Program-made: the position numbers and the translations under genes
Notes under the pieces: generated by a model
Seen by the model: only the letters and a program-made list of their open reading frames with translations
Database searches by the model: none
What the model was told of the DNA's origin: nothing
From: an uncultured Cellvibrio sp.
GTDB taxonomy: Bacteria; Pseudomonadota; Gammaproteobacteria; Pseudomonadales; Cellvibrionaceae
NCBI GenBank assembly: GCA_946480695.1
Contig: CAMLKG010000002.1
Location: 62,001 to 126,000, forward strand
Direction of reading: 5' to 3'
DNA length: 64,000 nt
Part shown: piece after piece, positions 9,419 to 20,764 of the stretch
Numbering within the stretch: the first letter of the stretch is position 1
Layout: the number at the start of each line of letters is the position of its first letter

Positions 9419-10822
9419 ATTGGTCGCTTTGAACCTGAACATCCGCATCATTAACAATGACGCCGCGCAGATCAACCCGGCAATTAATGCTGTCCAAAAA
9501 CCCGCCGCGCCCATAGGTTCTGTAATCCAATCTTTAAATGTCAGCGTGTAACCCAGTGGTAATGAAATTCCCCAGAATGAAACCAGCATAATAATCATCG
9601 GGATCTTGGTGTCTTTATAGCCGCGTTGCACGCCCATCAGCGTCACTTGTACCACGTCTGCGATCTGGAAAATTGCGCCTAATACAAATAATTGTGCGGC
9701 AATGGTTTGTACGGCTAAATCGGATGTGTAGAGACTGGCCAGCCAATTGCGGCCCAAAAATAAAAATAATGCATTCGTACAACCAATCGTCAACGCGAGC
9801 AGCAGGGCGCTGCGCGCGAGCAGGCGGGCTTCTTCATGGTCTTTTGCGCCTGCGAGGAAACTGATGCGCAATGTTAATGCAATGCCCATACTGAGCGGCA
9901 GCATAAATACCAATGAGGTAAGGTTTAATACAATTTGATGGCCAGCAACAGTTGTTGCACCCAGGGGGGCGAGGAACAGTGCAATCATGCAAAACATGCT
10001 GACTTCAATAAAGCTGCTAAAACCGATAGGCAGGCCAAGTTTTAATAATCGCCTGATTTCATCCACGGCTGGTGCAACCCAATTGCTGATTAAATGGAAT
10101 TGTTGATAGATGCGGCTGGTGTTTAAATAAATTAGCAATGCAAGCGTAGCTATCCAGTTGGAGATACTGGTGGCCCATCCGCAGCCTATTCCGCCCATGG
10201 CCTGCAATTCGAATGCGCCAACATCGAATCCGTAAATAAAAATATAATTGAGCGGCAGGTTTAGTAGCGTACTCAGCAAGGAAAAAAACATGATTATTTG
10301 GGTATGGCCCAAACCATCGGTCAGGCCGCGTAGGGCAGTTAACAACAGCAAAGCGGGAACGCCCCAGGCAAATGCTTGTAGGTAACCATCGGCAATGTAT
10401 GCGGTTTTTTCATCCAATTGGAGTAAGCCGAGCAATGGTTGCAAATTGGTTAAAAATAAAATCATCAATACCATTGCTACCAGCGAAATATAAATGCCTT
10501 GCCAGGTGGTGGGCATAATCTTGTGCAATTCCTGTGCGCCGCGGTGCCCCGAAATAGTGGGTTGCATAGCGCCGAGAATACCCGCAAAGAATAATAATGT
10601 GGGAACCCATAAGCTGGTGCCGATACCCACGCCCGCCAGGTCTTCTGCGCTGGCGTGACCGGCCATCACGGTATCTATAACACCGTTGGCCATTTGCGCA
10701 AGTTGCGCAACTAAAATGGGTGCACCCAATAAAACGAGCTGTTTCCATTCGGTGAGCGTTCGCTTTACCAAACTCTGGTTGTGATCCGGCAATAATTGTT
10801 GGATGTTGTTTTGGTTATTCAC
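9416..10822 (-). CDS. MATE-family multidrug/sodium antiporter (NorM-like)
   Basis: A 468-residue inner-membrane exporter with twelve predicted helices in two MatE halves; the N-terminal PILVAQLAQMANGVIDTVMAGH is the typical first-helix signature. NorM-like members expel cationic drugs against Na+ or H+. The start is GTG 10822 with a weak GGAA upstream. It follows the cob genes on the same strand, 40 bases after the cobC-like gene, so it may be read through from that operon, though no functional link to cobalamin is known. Confidence 0.88.
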   Translation of the reverse strand: MNNQNNIQQLLPDHNQSLVKRTLTEWKQLVLLGAPILVAQLAQMANGVIDTVMAGHASAEDLAGVGIGTSLWVPTLLFFAGILGAMQPTISGHRGAQELHKIMPTTWQGIYISLVAMVLMILFLTNLQPLLGLLQLDEKTAYIADGYLQAFAWGVPALLLLTALRGLTDGLGHTQIIMFFSLLSTLLNLPLNYIFIYGFDVGAFELQAMGGIGCGWATSISNWIATLALLIYLNTSRIYQQFHLISNWVAPAVDEIRRLLKLGLPIGFSSFIEVSMFCMIALFLAPLGATTVAGHQIVLNLTSLVFMLPLSMGIALTLRISFLAGAKDHEEARLLARSALLLALTIGCTNALFLFLGRNWLASLYTSDLAVQTIAAQLFVLGAIFQIADVVQVTLMGVQRGYKDTKIPMIIMLVSFWGISLPLGYTLTFKDWITEPMGAAGFWTALIAGLICAASLLMMRMFRFKATN

Positions 10823-10862
10823 ACGGGTTCCGTAATTCTATGAGTGGAAATTATCACTGGCA

Positions 10863-11483
10863 CTAGCGAATGTTTTCGCCTATGTGCCGGATTATCGGTA
10901 GAGCATAGCCATCATTGGCAATTTCAATCCGTGTGTTGCTGGCGTAATCGATAGTTAGTTGGCGAAATAAACTGGCATTTGTCCAATCCAGGTTAAGCAG
11001 GTGCGCGATAATAATACGGATGACACCGCCGTGGCAGATGACTAATTGGTGTCCCGCTGAGTTGTTGCCCTGAATTTGTTGCCAGCTGTGGATTACCCGC
11101 CCGGCAAATAATTGCAATGGTTCGCCGTGTGGCGCGTGGGCGGTTGATGGCGTTTCCCAGAATTGATTAAGCGCCTGCCAATGCCCCTCGTTGAATTCAT
11201 TGAAAGGAACCCCGTCCCACTCCCCGAAGTGCATTTCCTTTAAATTATCCAGGATTTGCAATGGTAGTTGGCTAATGCGTGAAAATTCCCGTGCCGGTTG
11301 TGCGCAACGAATTAATGGCGAGCTGAGGATATGGGTGATTGGATTTAATCGGTGCACATGGTGAATAACTGTTTGCAACTCGTTTAGCCCGTCATTGCTT
11401 AAGCCAATGTCGGTGTTGCCATAAAGTGCTGCGGGACCATCCACTTTACCGTGCCGCACCAGGGTAATTATTCGCTTATTCAT
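10863..11483 (-). CDS. cobC: Histidine-phosphatase, probable alpha-ribazole phosphatase
   Basis: A 206-residue member of the histidine phosphatase (phosphoglycerate mutase-like) family: LVRHGK with phospho-acceptor H11, and a second conserved histidine in LVICHGG. Its start overlaps the cobU stop by four bases. Placement in the cobU-cobS-cobT unit makes alpha-ribazole-5'-phosphate phosphatase (CobC) the likely role: removing the phosphate from alpha-ribazole phosphate or from adenosylcobalamin phosphate. The family is broad, so the assignment rests mainly on context. Confidence 0.78.
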   Translation of the reverse strand: MNKRIITLVRHGKVDGPAALYGNTDIGLSNDGLNELQTVIHHVHRLNPITHILSSPLIRCAQPAREFSRISQLPLQILDNLKEMHFGEWDGVPFNEFNEGHWQALNQFWETPSTAHAPHGEPLQLFAGRVIHSWQQIQGNNSAGHQLVICHGGVIRIIIAHLLNLDWTNASLFRQLTIDYASNTRIEIANDGYALPIIRHIGENIR

Positions 11484-12019
11484 AGCGTGTGACCAGCATT
11501 GGAATGGCGGCCTTTTAGTTGTAATGGCAAGCCTGCCGCAATAAAAAATACTTTATCGGCAGCTTGCGCCACCCGTTGGTTTAGCCGGCCAGCTTCATCC
11601 ACAAAGGTGCGGTTGATTTCACCGAGGGGAATTATGCCGAGGCCAACTTCGTTTGCAACAAGAATAATATCGGCTTTGTTTGATCCAATGCTTTTAATCA
11701 ATGAATCAAACAAACTGGAAAAATCCTGGTTGGGAAAATGAAACAATTGGTTGTTTAACCACAATGTCAGGCAATCCACCAGTATCGTTTGATTTTTTTG
11801 CGATTCTTCCGCTAGCGCCCCCATTAAATCCAGCGGGCATTCGCGAAGCTTCCACTGCGTCGGGCGCTGTTGCTGGTGATGGGCAATTCGCGCCCTCATT
11901 TCTTCGTCGGAAGCTATGGCTGTGGCGATATAGAGTACCGGCTTGTGCGTAGCGAGTGCGAGCTGCTCCGCGTAGCGTGATTTGCCGGAGCGGGCACCGC
12001 CAAGGATAAGTTGAATCAT
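11480..12019 (-). CDS. cobU: Adenosylcobinamide kinase / guanylyltransferase
   Basis: Bifunctional cytosolic enzyme of 179 residues that phosphorylates adenosylcobinamide and then attaches GMP to form adenosylcobinamide-GDP. The P-loop GGARSGKS is at residues 7-14, and VANEVGLGIIP plus GRLNQRVAQAAD are family signatures. It overlaps cobC and cobS by four bases each, giving tight translational coupling. The product goes to CobS. Also called CobP in aerobic-pathway organisms. Confidence 0.92.
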   Translation of the reverse strand: MIQLILGGARSGKSRYAEQLALATHKPVLYIATAIASDEEMRARIAHHQQQRPTQWKLRECPLDLMGALAEESQKNQTILVDCLTLWLNNQLFHFPNQDFSSLFDSLIKSIGSNKADIILVANEVGLGIIPLGEINRTFVDEAGRLNQRVAQAADKVFFIAAGLPLQLKGRHSNAGHTL

Positions 12020-12759
12020 AACGCGAGTAATACCCCGTAAATAGTAAGTTCACTGACTTGCTGTACTGCGCCCAGGGTGTCGCCCGTGTAGCCGCCGATT
12101 TGCCTGTCCAAATAACATTTCGCCAGTATTCGTAACACTATCAATGCCCCCGATAAAATGACTGCACCCATTGGCGATAGGAAAAATAATGCGGGCAGGG
12201 CGGTGATGAGCAGAATAGACAAGTCGATCCCGGTTAACCGGTTGGCGAGCGGTTTACTCTTGCTGGTGTCGGCGTCACCCACATAACGCATATCGGCAAT
12301 GAGGCTTACAGCCATTGCTCGCGAAAGTGGATAAGCCATTAACATGGCAATGATAATATCGCTGCTTTCAATTAATAATAAATACTTGCCGAGCAATGCC
12401 ATCGCCAGCGCAGCGGCGCCGTAAGTACCGATGCGACTGTCTTTCATGATTGCCAATTTTTTATCGCGTGAGAACGCGCCGCCAAAACCATCGGCGGTAT
12501 CTGCCAAACCATCCTCATGGAACGCGCCCGTTAGTAAAAGGCTAAATCCCATTGCCAGCCACAAGCTGATGGTGTCCGGAAATATCTTTTGCGCACAAAA
12601 AAATACGGCTGCAACCAGTGCGCCCAGCAACCAGCCGACCAAAGCAAGGTATCGACTGGATTGGTTGAGCTTTTCCGGCGAATAATCAACCCGCCGGGGC
12701 ATTGGGATGCGGCTGAAAAATCCGAGCGCGAGAAAAAATAAGTTGAGTTGGTTTTTCAT
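12016..12759 (-). CDS. cobS: Adenosylcobinamide-GDP ribazoletransferase (cobalamin synthase)
   Basis: A 247-residue polytopic inner-membrane enzyme that joins adenosylcobinamide-GDP with alpha-ribazole (or its phosphate) to finish cobalamin. The conserved acidic FHEDGLADTADGFGG (about residues 80-94), KDSRIGTYG and the closing GGYTGDTLGAVQQ are diagnostic. It overlaps cobU by four bases and follows cobT after 56 bases. Confidence 0.93.
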   Translation of the reverse strand: MKNQLNLFFLALGFFSRIPMPRRVDYSPEKLNQSSRYLALVGWLLGALVAAVFFCAQKIFPDTISLWLAMGFSLLLTGAFHEDGLADTADGFGGAFSRDKKLAIMKDSRIGTYGAAALAMALLGKYLLLIESSDIIIAMLMAYPLSRAMAVSLIADMRYVGDADTSKSKPLANRLTGIDLSILLITALPALFFLSPMGAVILSGALIVLRILAKCYLDRQIGGYTGDTLGAVQQVSELTIYGVLLAL

Positions 12760-12815
12760 GTTCCAGGATGTACTTCAAAAAAACTGCCGCTCCATGGCAT
12801 TAATTAATTTTTTCG

Positions 12816-13850
12816 TTAAATTTTCACACCCGCGCTTTCAAAGGTTGCCATCTGATTATAAAAACTCACAGCGGCCTGGATAAGCGGTAACGCCAATGCG
12901 GCCCCTGTGCCTTCGCCCAGCCGCAAGCCTAAATGCAATAGTGGCTTTGCATTTAGCAATTCCAGCATTAATTGATGGCCGCCTTCATCGGATGTATGCG
13001 CAAAAACCATATAGTCACCGGCATGTGGGTTAAATTGCACCGCGAGTAACGCCGCTGCCGTGACAATAAAACCATCCACGATGATGATTCTTTTCGCTTG
13101 TGCTGCTGCCAGCATTGCACCGCAAATTTGTGCAATTTCAAAACCACCCACTTCAGTGAGGATATTAAGTGGGGATTTATTGCCGATGCGCGCTACGCCT
13201 TTTTTGACCAATTCGATTTTTTTGGCAAGTTGCTCGGGATTAATGCCTGTGCCCAAACCTGCACATTTTTCTACCGGTGCACCGCTGACTGCCGCGAGGA
13301 TCGCGGCAGCGGAACTGCTGTTGCCGATCCCCATTTCGCCAAAGGCCAATAAATTGGAGCCGGCATTGATTTCCTGTTCGGCTAATAATTGCCCGAACAA
13401 CAATGCTTGCCGGGCTTGCGCTTGGGTCATCGCCGGTTCAGTCGCGAAATTGCGGGTGCCTGCCGCAATACGCTGGTTAATTAATGCCGCGGGTTCCGGG
13501 GAGATTTCATATCTAATTCCCGCATCAATCACTTTTATCGACAAGTGATTGGTGCGGCAGAAGCAATTAATAGCCGCCCCGCCTGCTAGAAAATTGAGCA
13601 CCATTTGCTGGGTGACGCGGCTGGATGCGATGCTGATGCCTTCATCGGAGATACCGTGATCGGCAGCGAAAACCAGCATTAACGGGCGTTCGATACTTAA
13701 GCGTGGGCGCTCCTGGATCAATGCAATTTGCAAAGCAATGGCTTCCAGTTGGCCAAGGGCACCCGGGGGTTTGGTTTTTTGGTCGATACGTTGTTGTATG
13801 TCGGGAATGAGTTGTGTATTTAACGGTTTGATTTGCCACTCTATAGTCAT
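12816..13850 (-). CDS. cobT: Nicotinate-nucleotide-dimethylbenzimidazole phosphoribosyltransferase
   Basis: A 344-residue enzyme that transfers phosphoribose from nicotinate mononucleotide to the lower-ligand base, usually 5,6-dimethylbenzimidazole, giving alpha-ribazole phosphate. The catalytic glutamate is E313 in LRLGEGTGAALAL; AADHGISDEGIS and GEMGIGNSSSAAA are family blocks. It is the first gene of the minus-strand unit cobT-cobS-cobU-cobC. The upstream space (13851-14011) shows no recognisable B12 box, so no cobalamin riboswitch is called. Confidence 0.93.
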   Translation of the reverse strand: MTIEWQIKPLNTQLIPDIQQRIDQKTKPPGALGQLEAIALQIALIQERPRLSIERPLMLVFAADHGISDEGISIASSRVTQQMVLNFLAGGAAINCFCRTNHLSIKVIDAGIRYEISPEPAALINQRIAAGTRNFATEPAMTQAQARQALLFGQLLAEQEINAGSNLLAFGEMGIGNSSSAAAILAAVSGAPVEKCAGLGTGINPEQLAKKIELVKKGVARIGNKSPLNILTEVGGFEIAQICGAMLAAAQAKRIIIVDGFIVTAAALLAVQFNPHAGDYMVFAHTSDEGGHQLMLELLNAKPLLHLGLRLGEGTGAALALPLIQAAVSFYNQMATFESAGVKI

Positions 13851-14011
13851 AATCCGTTTCCTTTTGTCAGGCTGCGCAAGTTAGCACATTCGTCGGTGGG
13901 GAATGGCAAATCCCGGCCGGTTCAGTGACTTTTTACGCGGCGGACGGAAACTCGGCGTATAATCGCGGCCGCCTTCCCGACCTTAACCCTTGCGCGCATC
14001 CGGAGCCTGCC

Positions 14012-15202
14012 ATGTTCGAAGTTTTGCCCTTATTGCCTAACGACCCGATCCTCGGTTTAAGTATCGCCTACGCCAATGACATTAATCCCGGCAAGGTGGA
14101 TTTAGGAGTGGGTGTTTATAAAAACGACCTGGGCCAAACCCCGATCATGAAAGCGGTAGCCGAAGCTGAAAAGCTGCGCATTGGACGTGATATTACCAAG
14201 GCCTATACGCCACCCGCTGGCGTTCCGGGTGCGAATGAAGCCTCTACGCGCCTGGTGTTTGGTGCGGATCATCCCGCAGTGGTTGCCGGTCGCGTACGTA
14301 CCGTCCAGGCCCCTGGGGGCTGTGGCGCATTGCGTGTCGCAGCGGAGTTGATCCAGCGCGCCAGGCCCGGTGCCCAGCTATGGGTTAGCACACCAACTTG
14401 GGCTAACCATGTCCCCTTGCTTGGATCAGCCGGACTGAAACTGCGCGAGTATCCCTACTACGACTACGCCGGTCACGATATTAACTTTGCAGCGATGATG
14501 GCGACCCTCAAGGATATTCCGCGCGGTGACTTGGTGTTGTTGCACGCGTGCTGCCATAACCCGAGCGGCGCGGATTTAACCCCTGCGCAATGGAACCAGG
14601 TTGCGGATGTGCTGGAAGAGCGCGGCATCATCCCGTTTGTTGATATGGCCTATCAGGGGTTTGGCGAGGGGTTGGAACAAGATGCCTATGGCCTGCGCAT
14701 GCTCGCGCACCGTGTGCCTGAAATGATTGTGGCCAACTCCTTTTCCAAAAACTTTGGTTTATACCGCGAGCGCGCCGCCAGCCTGAGTTTTGTGTTCGCC
14801 AATCCCCAACAAGCCGACGCCGGTTTCAGCCAGTTATTAAACGTAGCGCGCGGCATCTATTCCATGCCGCCTGCACATGGCTCCACGATTGTGGACATTA
14901 TCCTTCACAGTGAGGAACTCACCCATGTGTGGCAAAGCGAACTCACCCAAATGCGCAATCGTATTGCCGGTTTGCGTGTGCAATTGGTGGAATCACTAAA
15001 CGCTTTGCAACAAACCCGCGATTTCAGTTTTATCGCCAGGGAGCGCGGTATGTTCTCTTTCCTCGGGCTGACGGTCGAGCAGGTACACAGGTTGAAAAAC
15101 GAATACAGCATCTATATGACCGACACCAGCCGTATCAGTGTGGCGGGTTTGACGACAGAGAAAATGGATTATGTTGCCAAGGCCATAATTGCGGTGCTGT
15201 AA
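14012..15202 (+). CDS. Aromatic/aspartate aminotransferase (class I)
   Basis: A 396-residue PLP enzyme exchanging amino groups between aspartate or aromatic amino acids and 2-oxoglutarate. The Schiff-base lysine is K246 in NSFSKNFGLYRER; the Asp/Tyr sequence HACCHNPSGADLTPAQW is also clear. The frame is open from 13925, but ATG 14012 follows a GGAG and gives the exact AspC/TyrB length. The choice between aspC and tyrB cannot be made safely from sequence. A terminator follows at 15239. Confidence 0.88.
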   Translation: MFEVLPLLPNDPILGLSIAYANDINPGKVDLGVGVYKNDLGQTPIMKAVAEAEKLRIGRDITKAYTPPAGVPGANEASTRLVFGADHPAVVAGRVRTVQAPGGCGALRVAAELIQRARPGAQLWVSTPTWANHVPLLGSAGLKLREYPYYDYAGHDINFAAMMATLKDIPRGDLVLLHACCHNPSGADLTPAQWNQVADVLEERGIIPFVDMAYQGFGEGLEQDAYGLRMLAHRVPEMIVANSFSKNFGLYRERAASLSFVFANPQQADAGFSQLLNVARGIYSMPPAHGSTIVDIILHSEELTHVWQSELTQMRNRIAGLRVQLVESLNALQQTRDFSFIARERGMFSFLGLTVEQVHRLKNEYSIYMTDTSRISVAGLTTEKMDYVAKAIIAVL

Positions 15203-15238
15203 AAGCAATTATGATAGTTATCAAATAGTTACATTAAA

Positions 15239-15266
15239 GGCCCCGTATTTTACCGGGGTCTTTTGT
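15239..15266 (+). terminator. Rho-independent terminator
   Basis: CCCCG and CGGGG arms, extended by a flanking G-C pair, around a TATTTTAC loop, followed by TCTTTTG. It ends the aminotransferase transcript before the katG promoter region. Confidence 0.7.
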
Positions 15267-15435
15267 TGCCCGCAGTTGCAATACATCCGTTGTTCGCCGC
15301 CATTAGCGCCAGGTTGTCCTAGATTGCCATCACAGGCTTTATTTGCATTGTTAAATGCTATCAATTAATTATTTAATATAAATTTAACTAATGTTTCCGC
15401 TCCGTCTAATGTTATCCAGGTCAACCCAAGGTTAA

Positions 15436-17652
<2,217 letters not shown>

Positions 17653-17668
17653 AGCGAGCTGTGGAATA

Positions 17669-17701
17669 AAATGGACCGATGAATTTATCGGTCCATTTTT
17701 A
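17669..17701. terminator. Strong bidirectional terminator
   Basis: Perfect 12-bp arms (AAATGGACCGAT and its complement) around GAATTT, with T-rich tails on both strands. It separates the convergent katG and lipoprotein genes. Confidence 0.88.
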
Positions 17702-17708
17702 TGGGAAT

Positions 17709-18752
17709 TTACTTCAACTGAAATTCAATTTTCTTGAAACTTAAATCCATTTCCTTAAAGGTTTCAGGAACGCTGCTGCTCCAGGATGTTATATCGCCAC
17801 GTAAAACAGCTCCTTTTTTGGTTTCACCAACAATAAGGGCTCTTTGGACGACGACATTTTCAACGTCATTCGCCGTTTTAGTGGTGCGCTTATAATCAAC
17901 TTCCTGATAAAAATACAATGTGCTCATCGGAATCGTCACGCGTACCCACTTGTCGCTCACGCTTGCCTGGTCCAATTGGAAAATTATTTTTCCAAATAGG
18001 GTGCCGCCATCATGAAGGGTGATATCGATATTTACTTTTCCTTCATCCAGCGCTTCTATTACTGCAGGCCCTACATAGCTGGCGTAAGTTGTTTTCAAGC
18101 TTTCAATACTGGGAATACTGGTTTTTGCACTGTTAACTTTTATATCAACGATGAGGTTTTCGATATCGCCGAACTTATAACCATGAGCAAGGATATCTCG
18201 CTCAAAACCATTGGAGTGCTGACGATCCCAATCGGCGATTTTTTTCACAAGGACCACGTTCATGGTATCAACCCCGTTACAACTGTCATTTACCGTCCCG
18301 GTACCGTTAAAGTTGTAAGTGCTGCCCGCATTTTTCAGGTTTGCCCACTCGGTAGTGCTGCCGTTAGTCGTATGATTCCAGCCGCTAATATTCAAGCTAG
18401 AAAGGCTTTGGTTTTGCGCAGCACCGTCATAATCCGCAAAAACGGCAAAGGTTTTATCGGCAGCGTTGATATTCACACCGCAGTTTTCAATTTCCGCAAC
18501 GGAATAATTAGCATAACTGGTAGCCGCCATGGTTTTTTCGCTCCCTGCGGGCAAGCTTGAGGCTGTGCTGGACGAGGCGGCTGAGCTTTCGGGCGCAGAG
18601 GAGCTTGCGGGAGTAGAAGAAGGCGCTACCGAACTGGCAGATGATGAAGCGGGTGACGTTGGTCCGGGGTCGTTACTACCGCCACCACCACCGCAAGCGG
18701 TAAGGCCGGTAACCATCAGGGAAAGGGCGCAGGTCTTAATCAGGGATTGCAT
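17709..18752 (-). CDS. Secreted lipoprotein with Ser-rich linker and unknown C-terminal domain
   Basis: A 347-residue protein starting at ATG 18752 (the frame opens at 18770, but the shorter form has a standard signal). The signal peptide ends in the lipobox LTAC with lipidated C20, followed by GGGGG. Residues of about 27-75 form a Ser/Ala/Pro linker of the sort that joins modules in Cellvibrio and Saccharophagus polysaccharide-degrading proteins. The remaining 260 residues look beta-rich, with aromatic residues and two cysteines (NCG and DSCNG) that might pair. I do not recognise the domain. A surface-anchored carbohydrate-binding or degrading role is suggested only by architecture and by the xylan genes nearby. 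Confidence 0.7.
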   Translation of the reverse strand: MQSLIKTCALSLMVTGLTACGGGGGSNDPGPTSPASSSASSVAPSSTPASSSAPESSAASSSTASSLPAGSEKTMAATSYANYSVAEIENCGVNINAADKTFAVFADYDGAAQNQSLSSLNISGWNHTTNGSTTEWANLKNAGSTYNFNGTGTVNDSCNGVDTMNVVLVKKIADWDRQHSNGFERDILAHGYKFGDIENLIVDIKVNSAKTSIPSIESLKTTYASYVGPAVIEALDEGKVNIDITLHDGGTLFGKIIFQLDQASVSDKWVRVTIPMSTLYFYQEVDYKRTTKTANDVENVVVQRALIVGETKKGAVLRGDITSWSSSVPETFKEMDLSFKKIEFQLK

Positions 18753-19097
18753 AGGATTTCCAGGCTCCATTGTTGTTATCTTGGGCTGTTTGAGTGGTAT
18801 TTATCGGGTGCTATTGCGTGGCGAAATAGCGTTTTTGAGAGCGCTATCTTTACTAACCTTGCTGTTTATTATCAGATGAGGGAAGGCCAGCGGCGGGGGA
18901 CTATATCCCTTGTCAGGGTGGTGGTAAATGGTATTTGATTGCGCTACCAGATATCGCTTAAATTCGCATATTAAAAACCCGTTTTTAGGATAGGCATCCG
19001 CTATGGTGTGATTGATAACAGAAGGAATGATTGAGTAACCATCCCCGGCGGCCGCTCGGGCTATTATTGTTGTCGCGGCTTACGCGGGTTGGGATTA
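18753..19097. other. Intergenic stretch without genes
   Basis: About 345 bases between two minus-strand genes. It should hold the promoter of the lipoprotein gene and the 3' end of the MscS-like transcript. No strong terminator, repeat or convincing small frame was seen. Confidence 0.4.
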
Positions 19098-19733
19098 TCA
19101 GGCATGCTGGTTTGACCCTGGGGCCAGTCGTTCCGGTGCTTCGGCATTTTCGGCGATTTGTTCTGCCTCGGGGTAATCCAGTTTTAAAACCGCTTTTTGC
19201 AGGATAAGGCTGTTAGGGTAGCTAAGCAGGTTGCCGTCATCGCGGCGCAGGATGACATGGAATAAGGTTATTTCGGTAATCACTCCGCGCATATCGTCAT
19301 CTTTGTCGAGGATCTTGATACGGTCGTTCACTTTATAAGGGAAGCTGAAAAAGATAATCATGCTTGCGGTGACGTTGCTAAGGATTGACCACTGCGCAAA
19401 AAGGGCAATGCCGACCACTGCAAAAATGGACGATAGGAACACCGAGATTTCGCTATAGCCCAACCCCAGGATCAGGCAAATCACCACTATGCAACAGAAC
19501 ACCATGCCGATATTCATCAGCCGCGTCATATAAAGCACCCGTAAGTCGCCTAATGCGCGACGCAGGCTTACATCGTGGATGATTTTATCGAGCAGCTTGG
19601 ATGCGGCATAAAACAACAGGATGCAGGAGACGATAATCAATAATTTGGACACCACACCATGACTGGTGATTTTTCCCAGTGTGCTAAAAAAATTCTCCAC
19701 AGTAATACCCGCTTTCACTTGATTAACGAACAT
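19098..19733 (-). CDS. Small MscS-domain membrane protein
   Basis: A 211-residue inner-membrane protein with three hydrophobic segments (about 21-45, 65-90 and 95-125). The last leads into a beta domain, PYKVNDRIKILDKDDDMRGVITEITLFHVILRRDDGNLLSYPNSLILQKAV, cited here only in part as its key stretch DDGNLLSYPNS; this is the MscS pore/beta-domain pattern. The large C-terminal alpha/beta vestibule of classical MscS is missing. ATG 19733 with AAAGG upstream is favoured over 19781. Role in osmotic protection is inferred from family. Confidence 0.72.
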   Translation of the reverse strand: MFVNQVKAGITVENFFSTLGKITSHGVVSKLLIIVSCILLFYAASKLLDKIIHDVSLRRALGDLRVLYMTRLMNIGMVFCCIVVICLILGLGYSEISVFLSSIFAVVGIALFAQWSILSNVTASMIIFFSFPYKVNDRIKILDKDDDMRGVITEITLFHVILRRDDGNLLSYPNSLILQKAVLKLDYPEAEQIAENAEAPERLAPGSNQHA

Positions 19734-19842
19734 TGCAGACCTTTTATCAGGGACCCGCAACCGCAACAGGGGTTCCGGCACACTTGGCCTGCCTGGTGGT
19801 GGCTGGCATTATAGTGAAAATCACTGACAACGAGCGAGCGCC

Positions 19843-20589
19843 ATGACATCTGTTGTAACCAATCCCCTTTTATGTATTGCACATCGTGGCGGGCCGCAAA
19901 TGGAGCCCAAGCCATTGCCCGAAAACAGCCTCGCTGCAATTTCGCGCGCATTGGCATTGGGGGTATACGCAATCGAAATCGATGTATTCCAAATTGAGGG
20001 AGAGTTGCTGGTTACCCACGATCGCCGTTTGGGACGTGTGGTTTCCGGGCGCGGCATTATTACCGAGCAACCCTTAAGTTACCTGCGCGAGCAGCGCCTT
20101 GAAAACGGTGAGCCAATTCCGACATTGCATCAGGTATTGGAGCTGGTGGGTGATAAAGCGCTGCTGAATATTGAAATCAAAGGCCAAAATTCCGTAGAGG
20201 CGCTAAAAAGAACCTTGCACGACTATATCAGCAGCAAACAAGGCACCTACGAACAGTACATAGTTTCCAGTTTTGATCACCGGCAGCTCTTTCAATGCTT
20301 GCAGGAACTGCCGTATGTAAAACGCGGTGCGCTCATTGACGGCATTCCGCTGGATTACGCCGGCTGTTGTGAATTGCTGGAGGCCTATTCGTTAAATACC
20401 CATCTGGGTTTTATCACACCTGAACTCATCCACGATGCAAAAAAACGCGGCCTGAAAAATTGGGTTTACACTGCTAATCACGAAGAGGATTGGCGTTATT
20501 TGCAATCACTCGGCGTGGACGCGGTATTCACGGATAAACCGGATAAGTTGATCGCCTTTAATCGCAAGGAATGTGCAGGCGCGGAATGA
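19843..20589 (+). CDS. Glycerophosphodiester phosphodiesterase
   Basis: A 248-residue TIM-barrel GDPD enzyme that cleaves glycerophosphodiesters to glycerol-3-phosphate and an alcohol. Catalytic and metal residues are visible: H14-R15 in AHRGG, ENS (27-29), E45 and D47 in IEIDV, H59 in THDRRLGR and E in NIEIKG. There is no signal peptide, so it is probably cytosolic (UgpQ type). It is divergent from the MscS-like gene; a link through membrane lipid turnover is speculation. Confidence 0.9.
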   Translation: MTSVVTNPLLCIAHRGGPQMEPKPLPENSLAAISRALALGVYAIEIDVFQIEGELLVTHDRRLGRVVSGRGIITEQPLSYLREQRLENGEPIPTLHQVLELVGDKALLNIEIKGQNSVEALKRTLHDYISSKQGTYEQYIVSSFDHRQLFQCLQELPYVKRGALIDGIPLDYAGCCELLEAYSLNTHLGFITPELIHDAKKRGLKNWVYTANHEEDWRYLQSLGVDAVFTDKPDKLIAFNRKECAGAE

Positions 20590-20764
20590 TCCTTGTCCGC
20601 TGACGCAACAGCACATGCAGCTATGCCAGGCATATTTAATGAGCCTGATATGACCCCGAGTGCCGGCCTCGCCTCATAATTAAAATATAAACAGCCGGGT
20701 TTAGTGCTATTATTTCCTGCAAAAAATACTACGGTGACTCCATCAATCAAATAAGAGTAAAACC

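Noticed and set aside
13851..14011. Possible cobalamin riboswitch upstream of cobT
   Set aside because: No B12 box or matching stems could be found in the 160-base space on the relevant strand.
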